Assembly (NCBI GenBank): GCA_003640385.1
Contig: RCAB01000159.1
Location: forward strand, 61,779-125,778
Direction: 5' to 3'
Source: Setaria digitata
Lineage: Eukaryota > Nematoda > Chromadorea > Rhabditida > Setariidae
DNA length: 64,000 nucleotides
Shown: positions 52,740 to 64,000 of the stretch, in pieces
Layout: every line of letters starts with the position of its first letter
Numbering within the stretch: position 1 is the first letter of the stretch
Translations under genes and position numbers: made by a program
Notes under the pieces: model-generated
Told to the model about the DNA's origin: nothing
The model's database searches: none
What the model saw: only the letters and a program-made list of their open reading frames with translations

Positions 52740-54300
52740 GGCAGGAATGTCGCAGTGATCAGGAGCTGAAAAAGCAATATAAAAGGAGTTTTAGCTGCAA
52801 AGAAAGCAGTTTGGAAAATGCTAATTTCTAAAGAGACTTTTTCGATGAATACAATATTAACAATAGAAAGTCAGACAATTTAGCCAGAAATTAAGTAACA
52901 TAGAAGAACCAAAGCAACTGAGAAGAACGAATCTATGCAAGATTTATATAACAGTCAACCTTTAGGTATTTTTTATTTCTCAATAAACTTAAGCTATCGA
53001 ACTTTTCTTAGCAGTTTTTTGCTGCAATAAGTCGAGACACATTCCATGGATATCACGAGAGTGAAACGAAAAGAAGAATCATTGAAAAAGATCGTATCAA
53101 TAAAAAGCAGTGCAAGCACAAGAAGATAAGACATGTGAAAGAGAAGTTTAAATTGCTATTTAGGAAGTGTCAATGAATTGAAACGAAAGGAAAGGTGAAG
53201 GAAATAGCTAAATTTTAAGATCCAAAAGGAAGATTAAATTTAGAAATATTCAATTCATTAAAGGACTGGAAGGGAAAGATTTCGAAAATGAATGCATAAA
53301 CGGTTCCTCACAACAAGGTTAAGCACAAGAAGCGATTGCTAATCACTGCTAAATTCTCCAGTTATCACTATCAGTATTGGGAAGGTTTTGAAACAGTGAT
53401 ATACAATTAGGATCTGCTAGAGATCCAAAACTTAACTATCAGTTCTTTTTGTTGAAAGATAAAATATTATATGCAGTCAGGAGATATGATATTGCACTTG
53501 AGAATTCAATCTAATACTGATAATAATGAGCAAGCATTAGAGTAACCCAGGGAAGCATTATCATATTAAAAGGAAGATATGAAATCAATCAACTTCTACG
53601 GCCAGAGGGAAAGTCTAAAATGTCATTATGTTTTGGTCGTCTCAAATACTGGCCAAAACATTGAAGAGAGTTCTGGCTGAACTGAATTTAAGGAAATGAA
53701 TCAGGAATCCATCATCCTCTAGTATCATCATTCAAGGAAGTCCGCGACAAAGAGAACTTCACATATCCTAAAAGTGAGAAAAACTAAAGGTGTTCTCTGC
53801 CGATTTAAAACAGTACCGCACTTAAATGTAGTTCACTTGAATGAGTGGAAAAGGCATTCTTACAATTAGATCTACAACGGACTAGTTTTTGATTGATGAG
53901 TAGAAAGCAAGCAGTGATAATAACAGACATTACAGATTCAGAAAAATTTCTTTTTCGTGATGTTTTAAACTTTCTTCTTAATTACACCGAAAATTAACAG
54001 AAATTTATATATGGACAGTATCATATAAACTAGGGACTGGAAAAAATTGTAAAGTGTCATCAAATAAGCAGCAATAAAGGGTGACGATATTTTAATGAGA
54101 AAATTCTTGAATCAAGTCTGTTTAAAGGATATCAGTAAGACTCTGGAATCATTTGAATTTATCAAACATTCCGGTGAAGGGAGAGTTCTCCAAGTGAGAA
54201 TTTGTTGCAACAGAGCAATAGAAATGATCAAATTGAAAAATTTATCAAAAATTTCTGGAAAAAAAAATTTTTTTCGCTTTGTCTGATCTAAGTGATTAGT
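52740..54300 (+). mobile_element. Decayed BEL/Pao-type LTR retroelement fragment
   Basis: No intact frame remains, but fragments in frame-shifting order resemble the gag-pol of nematode BEL/Pao elements. A gag-like zinc-knuckle region lies at about 53015-53150 (FCCNKSRH, then RRIIEKDRINKKQCKHKK). Reverse-transcriptase pieces follow: KGRYEINQLLRPEGKSK and CFGRLK at about 53568-53645, RLK-type ILAKTLKRVLAELN next to it, VEKAFLQLDL at about 53850, FLLNYT at about 53970 and LYMDSII at about 54005, in the place of the family's YVDN/YVDD box. Stops and frameshifts are frequent and the gag-to-RT distance is too short, so internal deletions are likely. No LTR pair or target duplication was recognised; element borders are guesses, and the tail may run to about 55070. 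Family call rests on motif resemblance, not on a search. Confidence 0.5.
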
Positions 54301-56906
54301 AGAGGATTTTTTTTCGAAGGACGGTGATGGAATTGGTTATCGGAATGAGAGAAGTTTAATGGTGAATGATTTCAGCAGGAAAGTCAATAAGGAAATTTAA
54401 GAATTCCTTGTAGAAATAACTAAGAGAAAAAAGCAAATACTTTGCGTTTCGATGTGAACCATTTGCCTAGATAGTTAAGACTACTAGAAACAAGATTTAG
54501 ATGTTAAGATTTACATGTTATTGGATGTAAACGAAATAGAAAGGGAAAATATCATGATTACAATCATCATGTGGCCATCAGCAAACAGAGATTGATTGAC
54601 TGATTACGAGTTAATGTAACTAATCAAAGAAACAGGAAGAATTCAACAGTTTTAAAAAACTAGAATCTGTAGGACAGGGCTTACGGTTATTCAAAGTGGT
54701 TCAAAGAATCCGGAGCTAAAATGTATCTGATCTATCTACTTTGTTGTCAAAGGTCTTAATAAATCTTAATTTTAAAAAATCTTCAATCTTAATAAGCGCA
54801 GTTCATATTCTCTCGGAAAAGTGATGTAAATTGTGAATGATAAACGACAGAGATGTAATTCTTGGGTCATCAAATAAAGGTGAAGTTTGTGAGGGTAGTG
54901 GAATATTAAGATTTATATATTATTATTATGTATTATTTATAGATAATCTTTCAAACTATTATTTAGGAATAATCTTTCGGGAAATGAAGGAATTTTTACG
55001 AGAACAAAAGATGTCAACAGTGAGTGGGAAGGGAGTGACAATGCTTGCAAAAGTTTAAGATTTCGCAGAGAAAACTTTTGTACCGATTTGTGAAGATTCA
55101 TATCACGACAGGATAACTTATCTTTGCAAATATTTTCTCCTAGAAAGATATCAGTGTAGTGGAAAGAAGGAATTTAGGAACGATTAATCGGACTGATAAA
55201 AGGAGCAGCGAGAAAAAAAGACTAAGAGAACGAACTTTTTCAAGAACTATAACAGATAGTCCTTTCCCGAATGTGTCTTTTTTGATGTCTCTTTTCTTGC
55301 ACTCAAAAACTTTGTTTTCGAATTTAATTGACAAACTTTATTCTTGGATTTAACTCTTTTTCGCAGCATATTTGTCCTGTATTTAAGAGATAACTTTCCT
55401 CTTAGAATTGAGAAAATTAATGGAGTAATGATATGATTAATGAATGATATGATAGCGATTATGTGTACTTTTCAGTGCCAAATTATCTGTCAAAATTGAT
55501 CAAATTCGTCATTGTACTTAGTCCTTTTCTAAGTGAAACGTCACAATGTGTTTGTGAAAATCAGACAAATTTACTTTTGTCAATTATTATCAGTTCTTTT
55601 TTAAATTTTTTGAAATTTTTATTTGTGTTATCAGCAATAAGCCGAATATTGAATGATAATTTATTTAATAAATACAAAATTTTTAAAAAAATATTCTAAA
55701 AAACCGAAAATCAAAGTCAAAAAATCAAAAAGCTATGCTCAAATTTAATTTTTTTTCTAGCAATTCTCTAATATTTTCGATACCTTTTCTTTCTTTTTAA
55801 TTACTCTGTAACGAAAAATAATTTACGTTTAATAATTAAAAATGAAATCAGAATTTCACGGTAGAATGTTTCAAATTTATGTCCATTTTTTGAATTAAAA
55901 TGACTTGTTAGGAATCTGTTCAAATAAATTTTTTTTCAATTTAATTTGACTAATTCATGAGAAAATGTGAGGAGAGTTGATCAAGTCAAATTGATGGAAT
56001 GAAAGTGAGTATTCTGAAAAGAAGACGAGAAATTGCAAGAATCCTTCTGTGATACTTGTCATCTCCACAAGATATTGCGTTGAATGATCGGAAAGCTCAG
56101 TGTCTGATTCTGAAACTGAATCAACATCTTTTGAATTTTCTTACCAATTTGCAGTGTTGCTTGACAAATCATGACTGATCTGTATGACGTAGGAGAGAAA
56201 GCAACTTATTAATTCACGGGACAGGACAACTCATTACTTGACTCTTTAATTATGAATTAATTGTGTTCAAGTGCTAACGGTTTATTATTATTTTTTTTTT
56301 TAAAAAAAGAAACTAAAAGAGGAAGAAAAAAAGAACGAAAAAAAAGCTGACTAGTAATAAATAAAAGGAAATGAACGCGTACGGAAGAAGTGTATGTATT
56401 ACGTTCAACCAATGATTCATTTACAATTTTGGGCTCAGCTTATCACCAAATTTCACTTTACCTGTTTCAATTGTTAAATTATTCTAGCTAGCAATGCTTT
56501 TTATTTTTACACTGTTTCATAAGTTGTCAGTTATCAACTATCATATTATCACATTCTGACTAATTTGCTTACTCTTGAATGTTTCGCGCATTAACACATC
56601 CGGAACTGTTAGAATTGTTGTTAAAAACAGAAATAAGTTTTTTTTTTTCTTTTGTGATAGTGATAGTGTAACATCTAATTTAATCTATTGCTACTTCTGT
56701 GCGGTAATGGTAATAAGTTTAATTTGGCTAATTTTGTAAGATTTCTAGAAACAGTGGATGAAGGATCATAGTAAAAATTGTGGAAAATCAACCACTGATT
56801 CAGTTCTAAAAATAGAATTATTTGATAATTTGAAACTTAAAAAAAGAATTTTTTTTTATCAAATTTATATTGAAGGACTCATTTAGCTTGGATTACAGAA
56901 GCGCAA

Positions 56907-59900
56907 ATGATAAATTACCAGACAGCACGACGTAAATTAAATCGACGTCGTTCATCAGTATTCATTCCAGAACAACCGTCCATTCTTCAAAAAATGACGC
57001 ATATTATTTCCAATGCCGCACAGACTTTTTCCACACGTTATGGATTGCACCATGCTACAAATACCGCGTAAAATTTCCATTAAAATTCTACAGGGTTAAA
57101 GGTCAATTGCTAGCAAAAAATTTTGCAAATAGGTATTGCTGATGACTTTTTAAAATTAAAGTTAGAACAAATTTTAAGCGCAGCTGTAGGACAAATTTTA
57201 TGTGAAACGAGATCGCCAAACTATTCTAATTTCTCAGCTCCTAAAAATATTTATCAGAAACCGTTTTTTTTCTTTGTAATAATTTCAAATTTTGAAATGC
57301 TATATTCGAGCTGCGATTAGATGAAACATGGAAAAGTAATAAAATTTGGCAAGGTTAAGTCGTAAAAAATTTATTTTTGAAATGCAAAAAATAGTTGTGG
57401 GTAATTAATAAGCATATTTTATTAGTTCACATATATCTGACTTCTTTAAATCAAAAAAGACAAGTGGCAAATAATATTTATTTTAGGGAACGAATAGTGA
57501 TACCGAACTATCAAGTTGATTATACAATTCAGCGATGCAAACTTTACAATTATCAAACATACTGCGGTAATAAAATTAAGACTACAAAATATGGCCTGAT
57601 AACGTTCATTCCAAAGAATTTATGGGAACAGGTAAAAATTTTACCTAATCCTCACATATTATATTTTCATGATTAAATTTCAGTTTTTACCTGGCAAAAG
57701 TTGGAGGTTGAATTACAATTGTTGCATAAATGTAATATTGATGAATCAATTTAGTTTAAAAGTCAAAAACTTTGTTGTCAAGCATTTTCGTTGCTTTTGC
57801 TTATATTTAAGTATTTTATATTTTTATGATCAAAGTTCAACGAAAGCTCAAGAAGAAATTGCAAAAGTTTGTTCTCGAAATAAGTATGGATCTTAAGAAT
57901 TTCATGAAAATTACAAATTGTTTCATACTTTTTGATGAATTATTTTCCTCTAGATTCAGACACAAAATAAAGTTATCAATAATTTGTGCAGTAATGATTA
58001 TTTCATTGCAGTTCCATCGAATAGCAAATTTATATTTCATTCTGATAGCCGCGATGAATTGGATTCCAGTTTTGGAAGCTGTCGATCCTTACCTGCCCAT
58101 GTTACCTGTTCTTATAGTGTTTGGTCTTACCGCACTCAAAGTAAGTCATTTTATCGATTTTCATATGACATGCATTCTATTCAAAGTTGTATTTTCAGGA
58201 TGCTTACAGTGATTTTTGTCGAGGAAAACTTGACAGGCAAGTGAATCGGTCATTCTGTCATGTATGGGACCGGTAAGTATTAATTAATTTGATCACGTAT
58301 CATTCCTGATGCACTTTTAACCAGTTGTGAAATGCCGTTAGATTATCGAAATTTTTTTCACCTACCGATTTTAAAGTTTGTATCCCACAGTGAAGAGAAT
58401 CGTTTCCGTAAAATGCACTGGGAAGATGTGATTGTTGGTGATTTTCTGCATATATCACTGAATGAAATTATTCCCGCTGATATTCTATTAATTCGGTCAT
58501 CAGATCCGGATGGCAATTGCTTTCTGGAAACGTCAAATTTAGATGGTGAAACGAGTTTGAAGCCAAGATATGTGCCTCCATCGTTGCTAGAACACTCCGG
58601 GGTTTGCTATCTTTCAGCATGTTACTTCAGTCTCATTAATCTTCTTGATTAAAAAATCGGAAAAAAAATTTGTAATTTTATCAATCATTCTTTGAAACAT
58701 GTAATTTGAATTGACTCTTAAATCGTAAAAAAACAATGTTTGAATTATTTAAGTTAATTTAGGAAGAAATCTTACATCACCCAGTCGATTTTTGTACGAA
58801 AATTTCGTGCGAAAAGCCGAATAATCGCATTTATCAAATGAAAGGTTACATTATCCGAAATAATAAGATCACAGAAACTATCAGTAGTGAAAATATGTTG
58901 CTTCGTGGATGTCAGCTTCGAAATACAGCATTTATTGAGGGAATTGTCCTTTATGCTGGTTTGTTTGGTATAACATTTTCCGAGTTTATTATAAATAATA
59001 GTTAAAATTTTCAATTTTAAATTTTGCTTTAATTTGAATAGGTTGGAATTTTCTTTCTGATTGAAAATCTGTAATTCAAGGTTTTGCAAAGAATTTTGAA
59101 TATTTTTTTATTTCAAGGGAGTGAAACAAAAGTAATGATGAGCAGCTCGGATCCATCATATAAACGTAGTTCACTGGAAGTTGCTACAAATTGTTTCATC
59201 CTCCATTGTATTCTAATTTTAATTAGCATGTGCTTACTGACCGGAATTGCATCAATTTTTTGGCTTTCGTCGTATTTATCGAATATCAGGAAAGTATCTT
59301 TTATAATTCTTAATGGGAAATCGATTATTACCAATGGCATAATTATTACATTTTCATCTATTCTAAATTATCAGGTATGCATTGATACGAAACTTAACTA
59401 CATTCTAATTAAATAAGATTAATGAGAAAATTTCTGGAATTCTAAAATTTACCATTGGAATGTGGTAAGTTGAAAATCTTCGGTTTTTAATGAAGCATGT
59501 TATTATTAGTAAAAGATTTTTAACAGAATCGAAAAGCGAAATGTGATAAAATAATCATCCTTTAAAACAGCACAAAATTTCAGACCTTAATACCACTATC
59601 ACTTTACATATCAGTAGAATTCATCAAACTCTTCCAAATTTACTTCATCTCACAAGATATCACCATGTATGATGCATATCGAGATCGAGTAACGGAGTGT
59701 CGGTCGCTGAATATACCGGAGGAATTGGGATGTATACAGTATATAATGTCCGATAAAACTGGAACACTTACCGGTATGGTGAAATATCTAATTCAGACAG
59801 GTATTCAATGTCACTTCACTTCTGATCTGTTTGACATTTTGTAGAAAATCTGATGATGTTTCGTGGATGTGCAATTGGTGGTGTAAATTATACCTGTGAG

Positions 59901-62900
59901 CCAAGGCCAGGTGATTCCGGGAATTTACGTGTGGACAATGTGATGGTGAACAGTGAACTAAAAGATAGAGTTGAAGTTATGAACTGGCATACTGATAGAG
60001 TTAGTTGTTAAAAAAAAAAATCTAAAATTGGTTTCAATTTTAGGCTTGAATTTAGAAATATTTTCATTTTGAAAAAAGTCTGCTGAAATTTAGAAAAGAG
60101 AATTCTCAGAAAAGAGAATGCCGAGAATCCTTTTAATATCAAAAATATAAAATAAAAAAAAAGAGTAAAAACTGCTGAAATGAGTAGTGATTAATAATTA
60201 TCAAAAAATTAATCATTATGAAATATATTCCTAAAAAAAGATCTTCCAGTTCTACCATATCTTAAACATAAAAATTTAGATATTAATGGATTTTTTCATT
60301 ACTATGGCACTGTGTAACACGATTGTTGTAAATACAAAGTCACATGTAGAACGAGGCCTTATTAAAAATGATATTCTTGATGTGGTTTGAATTTTTTACA
60401 AATTTCAGAAAATTTTTCCTTAAACCTTCCTTTTTTCTTTTTGATTCAAAATAATGTTTAGATATCAATGATCAGAAAAAGCTGTTTAATAGATTTCTGC
60501 ATTAATTATATGAATAAAAAAGTACGATAACAATTAATAATCATTCAAGTCCTGCTGAAGCTAAAGTCTAAATGATATAAATGAACCATCATAGTTTGAA
60601 TCCATCTAATTTTGTGGTAACTAAACGACATAATTATAGCTTGTTATTAGCAATAGATATTGAGAATTCAGTTTGATAATGCATACTATGAGAACGAATA
60701 TATTAGAGAAATACATCTAGTGCTTCTTTCTGATTTCTTCTTAACTTCTTATTAAATCGAATTTCTAAATGAGATATTAAAGTTGTGAAAAACAAGTGTA
60801 AATCTTCAGGATCATGATATGAAGATAGAGCAAAATCGAGTTGCAGGATATAGTAAAATACTGAGGGATACAGAAATGTGGAATTTGACTAAAAAAGTTT
60901 ACTTTGATAAGTGGTCATTTCTCACTAGATGGTCAAAGTTTGCGAGGTCAATATTTTAATTAGTCTGACAATTTTATCTATTACTATATTACTCTAAAGT
61001 CAATGCTGTTTTCTTGTGGAAGATGGGAAAATTAAACTTTAGTTTAGTGAAAAATACTTTTTGATGATGCCATATATTGCATTTTCATTTTGCTAACAAA
61101 GTTTTTATTAAAATGATTTAACTTAAGATTGTTTAAATTTTCAAAAACAATTTGATAAATTGATTTATTTTTTGACTACAATTCGCTAGAAAATCAAAAT
61201 CGACCTCGGGATTTGTATGCGATGCTTCCTGCTCATCCTTATCATTTCTTCAAGCCAATAAGCCAATCAACAGCATGTTATCACTTGGACAGTTTTCTCA
61301 TTCATCGAATGAACTAACTGAATTTTCAGAAAAGTTTGTCTCATTTAAATATTTATAAGTTTGCGGGTAAATTGTCTCTGATGAGTGGTTTAAAAGAATT
61401 TTTCACAGCTTTTTTTAGTAATCATCTGGGAGGGTGAAAAAATAATGTGGTGATTTTCTGCAAAAATGCTAGTTCTAAAAAGTGGAAAATTTAAAAAATT
61501 TCGATTTAATTGCAGCTTTTTTCTTTTGTTATTTTAGCAAAAAAAGTTTATTATATGTAATTCCAAATCTTTACTCAAATTTCAAATGCAAAATGGTTTT
61601 TCATTTTTATATATTTATTACGGGATGATACATGAAAAAAAAAGTGAACTCTCATTAAATTAATTTCAATCCAAAGTGAAAACTACAATTTTAAAATTCT
61701 TAATTTTTTTTTTGAGATTTCAGCTAATTTTCCAAATTTGTAGTTGAATTTTAAACATTTTCAGCAATGCTTTAAATTTTTGCAGAAAAAGTTCCACAGA
61801 AATGAACCGTTGGAAGAGAAATGAAGATTACAAGGAACTCGTTTATGAAGGAGAAAGTGCAGATGAATTAGCTTTAGCTTATGCAGCTCGTGCTTATGGC
61901 ATAAAACTACTTAAAAGGTCAAAACAACGGGTCGTGCTGATTTTACCACAAAATAATAATCAAGCATTCGATATCTTACGATTATTACCATTCGATTCGA
62001 CAAGGTATTTTTTTTTCCTGATAAGTTGTAACATCGTTACAGGTCATTTATATTTTTATCGTAAATTAAACAAGCGGCTTGTAATATTTTCAACTTTAGT
62101 ATCTGTCTTGTTTTGTTTTGTTTTTCAAAAAAAAAAAAAGAGAAACTCTATGCTTTTAAATCTAACTTCCAAATTCCTACAGTGAAAAATTCATGAAAAT
62201 ATTCTGTTATTAACAATGGATATTAATTAATTAGGAAAAAGATGTCAATTATTGTTCGTATGAACGATGAAATTACACTTTACTGCAAAGGTGCCGATTC
62301 CGAAATTTTGAATTCATTGAGTGATTGCAAATCGAAGCAATCGATAACTGTGCAATTAACGAAGGAAATTTTGAAAGCATATAGCATGCAAGGCCTTCGA
62401 ACACTTTGTTTAGCAAAGCGACATTTAACTCTTACTGAATATGAACAGTGGATGATGAAGCATACGGAAGTATGATATTAATTATAGTAATTAATAATTA
62501 GTAGCACGAGATGGGTTCGAATCAAATTGAAATATGAAGCAAATATTATGAAAAAAGAAAAAAAAATTGTACTAATGATTTTTTGTGAATGAAATGTTTA
62601 AAAAAAAAGTGATAATAATAATAATTAATTGTATTTTATATTCTTTAAAACAATTATAAATTAAGCAACATTTAGATCGAAAATAACGTGGGAAGTTTGA
62701 CGTATGAAAAAGAGTTGCACCAAAGTTTTGCATCAATTGAAAGTAATTTAGAATTTCTTGGCGTTACCGCAGTTGAAGATAAATTACAGGTTTCCACTTC
62801 TTTCCTTTTTTTCTTTTTTTTGTTAGGTAAGACGTTTAAACAAATCCTGTTAAACATCAAATTTTCAACTTTAAATTCACATAAGTTTTTCTAAGTGAAT

Positions 62901-63719
62901 TGTTTCATAAAAACTACTCACTGACATGTAACAAAGTGTAATATTTTCTTTTTGTTTTTGTAATATTATAAACCAATAGCTGAATGGAAAAAGAGAAAAT
63001 TTATTTTAGCTAACCCTAAACTTTTGACCTTTTCATTTTTATCCTTCTAGGATGGGGTAGAAGATACCATAGTGAATCTTCGAAAAGCTGGCATTCAAAT
63101 TTGGTTGCTAACAGGTGACAAAATGGAGACTGCTGTTAATATCGGTTCCTTTAAAGTTTCTTTCCTTTTCTCTCCATCTAAACAATTTCAAATTGGAACA
63201 AAAGAAATTGAAATATTTGAATGCTTATAATTCAGCTCGTTCATGTGGTTTATTTCCACCAACCAGTACGGTCTACATGCTGAATACGGAAGACGATGTT
63301 CATGAAGCGCATAAACAAATCTTAACTCACAATAACTTAAATTATTGCATTGTTCTATCATCTGATGTCTTGTTCTTATTTGTTAAGCAAGACAGTAAAT
63401 TTCTTCATATTCTTCAAAGGTATATATTGATTAATTAATTAGTGTTGAGTTAGTTGCTTCGATTAATTTTGCTTAATTAATAAGGGAGCACTTCAATTAT
63501 CGCATATTCTTCAGATGATAAATTCCAGTTTCTCGATTTTATAGAAGCATTTCGGTGTTATGTCATCGAATGACACCGTCTAATAAAGCGAAAATTGTAC
63601 GTATTGCAAAGGAAGTACTACACGGTGGAGTGTTGGCAATTGGTGATGGCGCAAATGACGTACCAATGATCCAATGTGCTGATGTTGGGATCGGTGTATA
63701 CGGCCAAGAAGGATTGCAG
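56907..63719 (+). CDS. P4-type ATPase (phospholipid flippase, ATP10-like), N-terminal part
   Basis: Moves phospholipids from the outer to the cytosolic leaflet, usually with a CDC50 partner. Exons: 56907-57067, 57487-57631, 58012-58140, 58199-58272, 58325-58601, 58763-58958, 59118-59374, 59584-59773, 59845-59999, 60280-60384, 60810-60946, 61190-61291, 61786-62004, 62235-62469, 62676-62789, 63051-63144, 63236-63419 and 63545-63719: about 983 residues, then leaving the window before M5-M10. Landmarks: [20 protein letters not shown]-domain DGET near 250, M4 PLSLYIS near 420, phosphorylated Asp in DKTGTLT near 472, KGAD in the N-domain, TGDKMETA and [11 protein letters not shown]. All catalytic motifs look intact. 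SSDPDG before the DGET motif and [11 protein letters not shown] before DKTGT favour the ATP10 (class V) branch. A Ser-rich insertion spans the 60.8-61.3 kb exons, whose borders (61291/61786 especially) are uncertain. SPDE reads SADE. Start ATG follows an acceptor at 56898. Confidence 0.93.
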
Positions 63720-64000
63720 GTGAACTGTAGTATGGATTCTAATGTGGGTGCCAAGAAGAATCTGGTACAGAAGGAGAGAGCTAGAAAGGTGATAAAGTAG
63801 AAGTAAGCAAGGAATGAATGTTACAGACGAGAAATTGAAATGAAATGAAAGTTTAATAAGCAGGTAGTCAATGTAAATGGAAAAATTACAAGCCATTTGA
63901 TGATGAATTGAGAGGGCATATAATAAAATCAACAAAATTATGAACATTCAAACAATTTGTTACTTGTACTGAATCATTGTGAATTAATTTTTTTTTTTTT
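63720..64000. other. Start of an intron of the P4-ATPase gene, at the window edge
   Basis: After the donor gtgaac at 63720 the sequence does not encode the expected continuation (the conserved VRASDYAI-type segment after GLQ), so the next exon should lie beyond 64000. Nothing else is recognisable. Confidence 0.6.

Larger units (their letters stand above)
51649..56906. other. Spacer between GPCR and P4-ATPase genes
   Basis: Holds the receptor 3' region with its hairpin, a TAG trinucleotide run near 52556-52590, a decayed retroelement (about 52740-54300) and then AT-rich DNA to the first exon of the flippase gene. No intact gene was found. Confidence 0.6.

Noticed and set aside
63555..63947. 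Minus-strand frames and the plus-strand read-through after 63719
   Set aside because: Shadows of the flippase P-domain exon; the plus frame past 63719 is intron, since the conserved continuation is missing.

Overview
This window looks like a AT-rich nematode chromosome segment. Genes are split into many short exons with gt..ag introns and U-rich tttcag-type acceptors, several starts lie just behind a splice acceptor (as expected for spliced-leader trans-splicing), and the gene families (ATP10-like P4-ATPase, dmsr/srw-type peptide GPCR, copine, TTLL12, small calponin) fit a nematode. Low GC, long microsatellite-rich spacers and a decayed BEL/Pao retroelement suggest a spirurid/filarial-type genome, but species is inference.

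Layout: (1) 1-2721, minus: acetyl-CoA acetyltransferase (thiolase), 3' end cut by the window edge. (2) 2722-8969: spacer. (3) 8970-17697, minus: a 16-exon copine with two C2 domains, a vWA-like copine domain and a basic tail. (4) 17716-23968: spacer with a TA tract, a 34-bp palindrome and a GATA-rich stretch before the next gene. (5) 23972-28963, plus: TTLL12, 14 exons, complete. (6) 28964-31776: spacer with CA/GT microsatellites and a probable core promoter. (7) 31777-36683, plus: transgelin/calponin-like protein, 5 exons, first intron 3.3 kb. (8) 36684-48199: spacer with one N flanked by an 81-bp exact duplication, i.e. an unmerged contig overlap. (9) 48200-51648, plus: seven-TM peptide receptor, 7 exons, complete. 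(10) 51649-56906: a perfect 18-bp hairpin and a decayed BEL/Pao element. (11) 56907 to beyond the window, plus: P4-ATPase, 18 exons seen, C-terminal membrane half missing.

The genes are functionally unrelated (ketone/isoprenoid metabolism, Ca-lipid signalling, tubulin/chromatin, muscle actin binding, neuropeptide signalling, lipid flipping), as is normal for eukaryotic neighbours; no operon is evident. Exon boundaries were assigned by hand from reading-frame continuity and splice consensus, and nearly all junctions keep phase. I found no convincing unknown system. The most interesting items are the copine with eroded metal-binding motifs, the hairpin carrying AATAAA on both strands, the retroelement remnant and the upstream GATA cluster.
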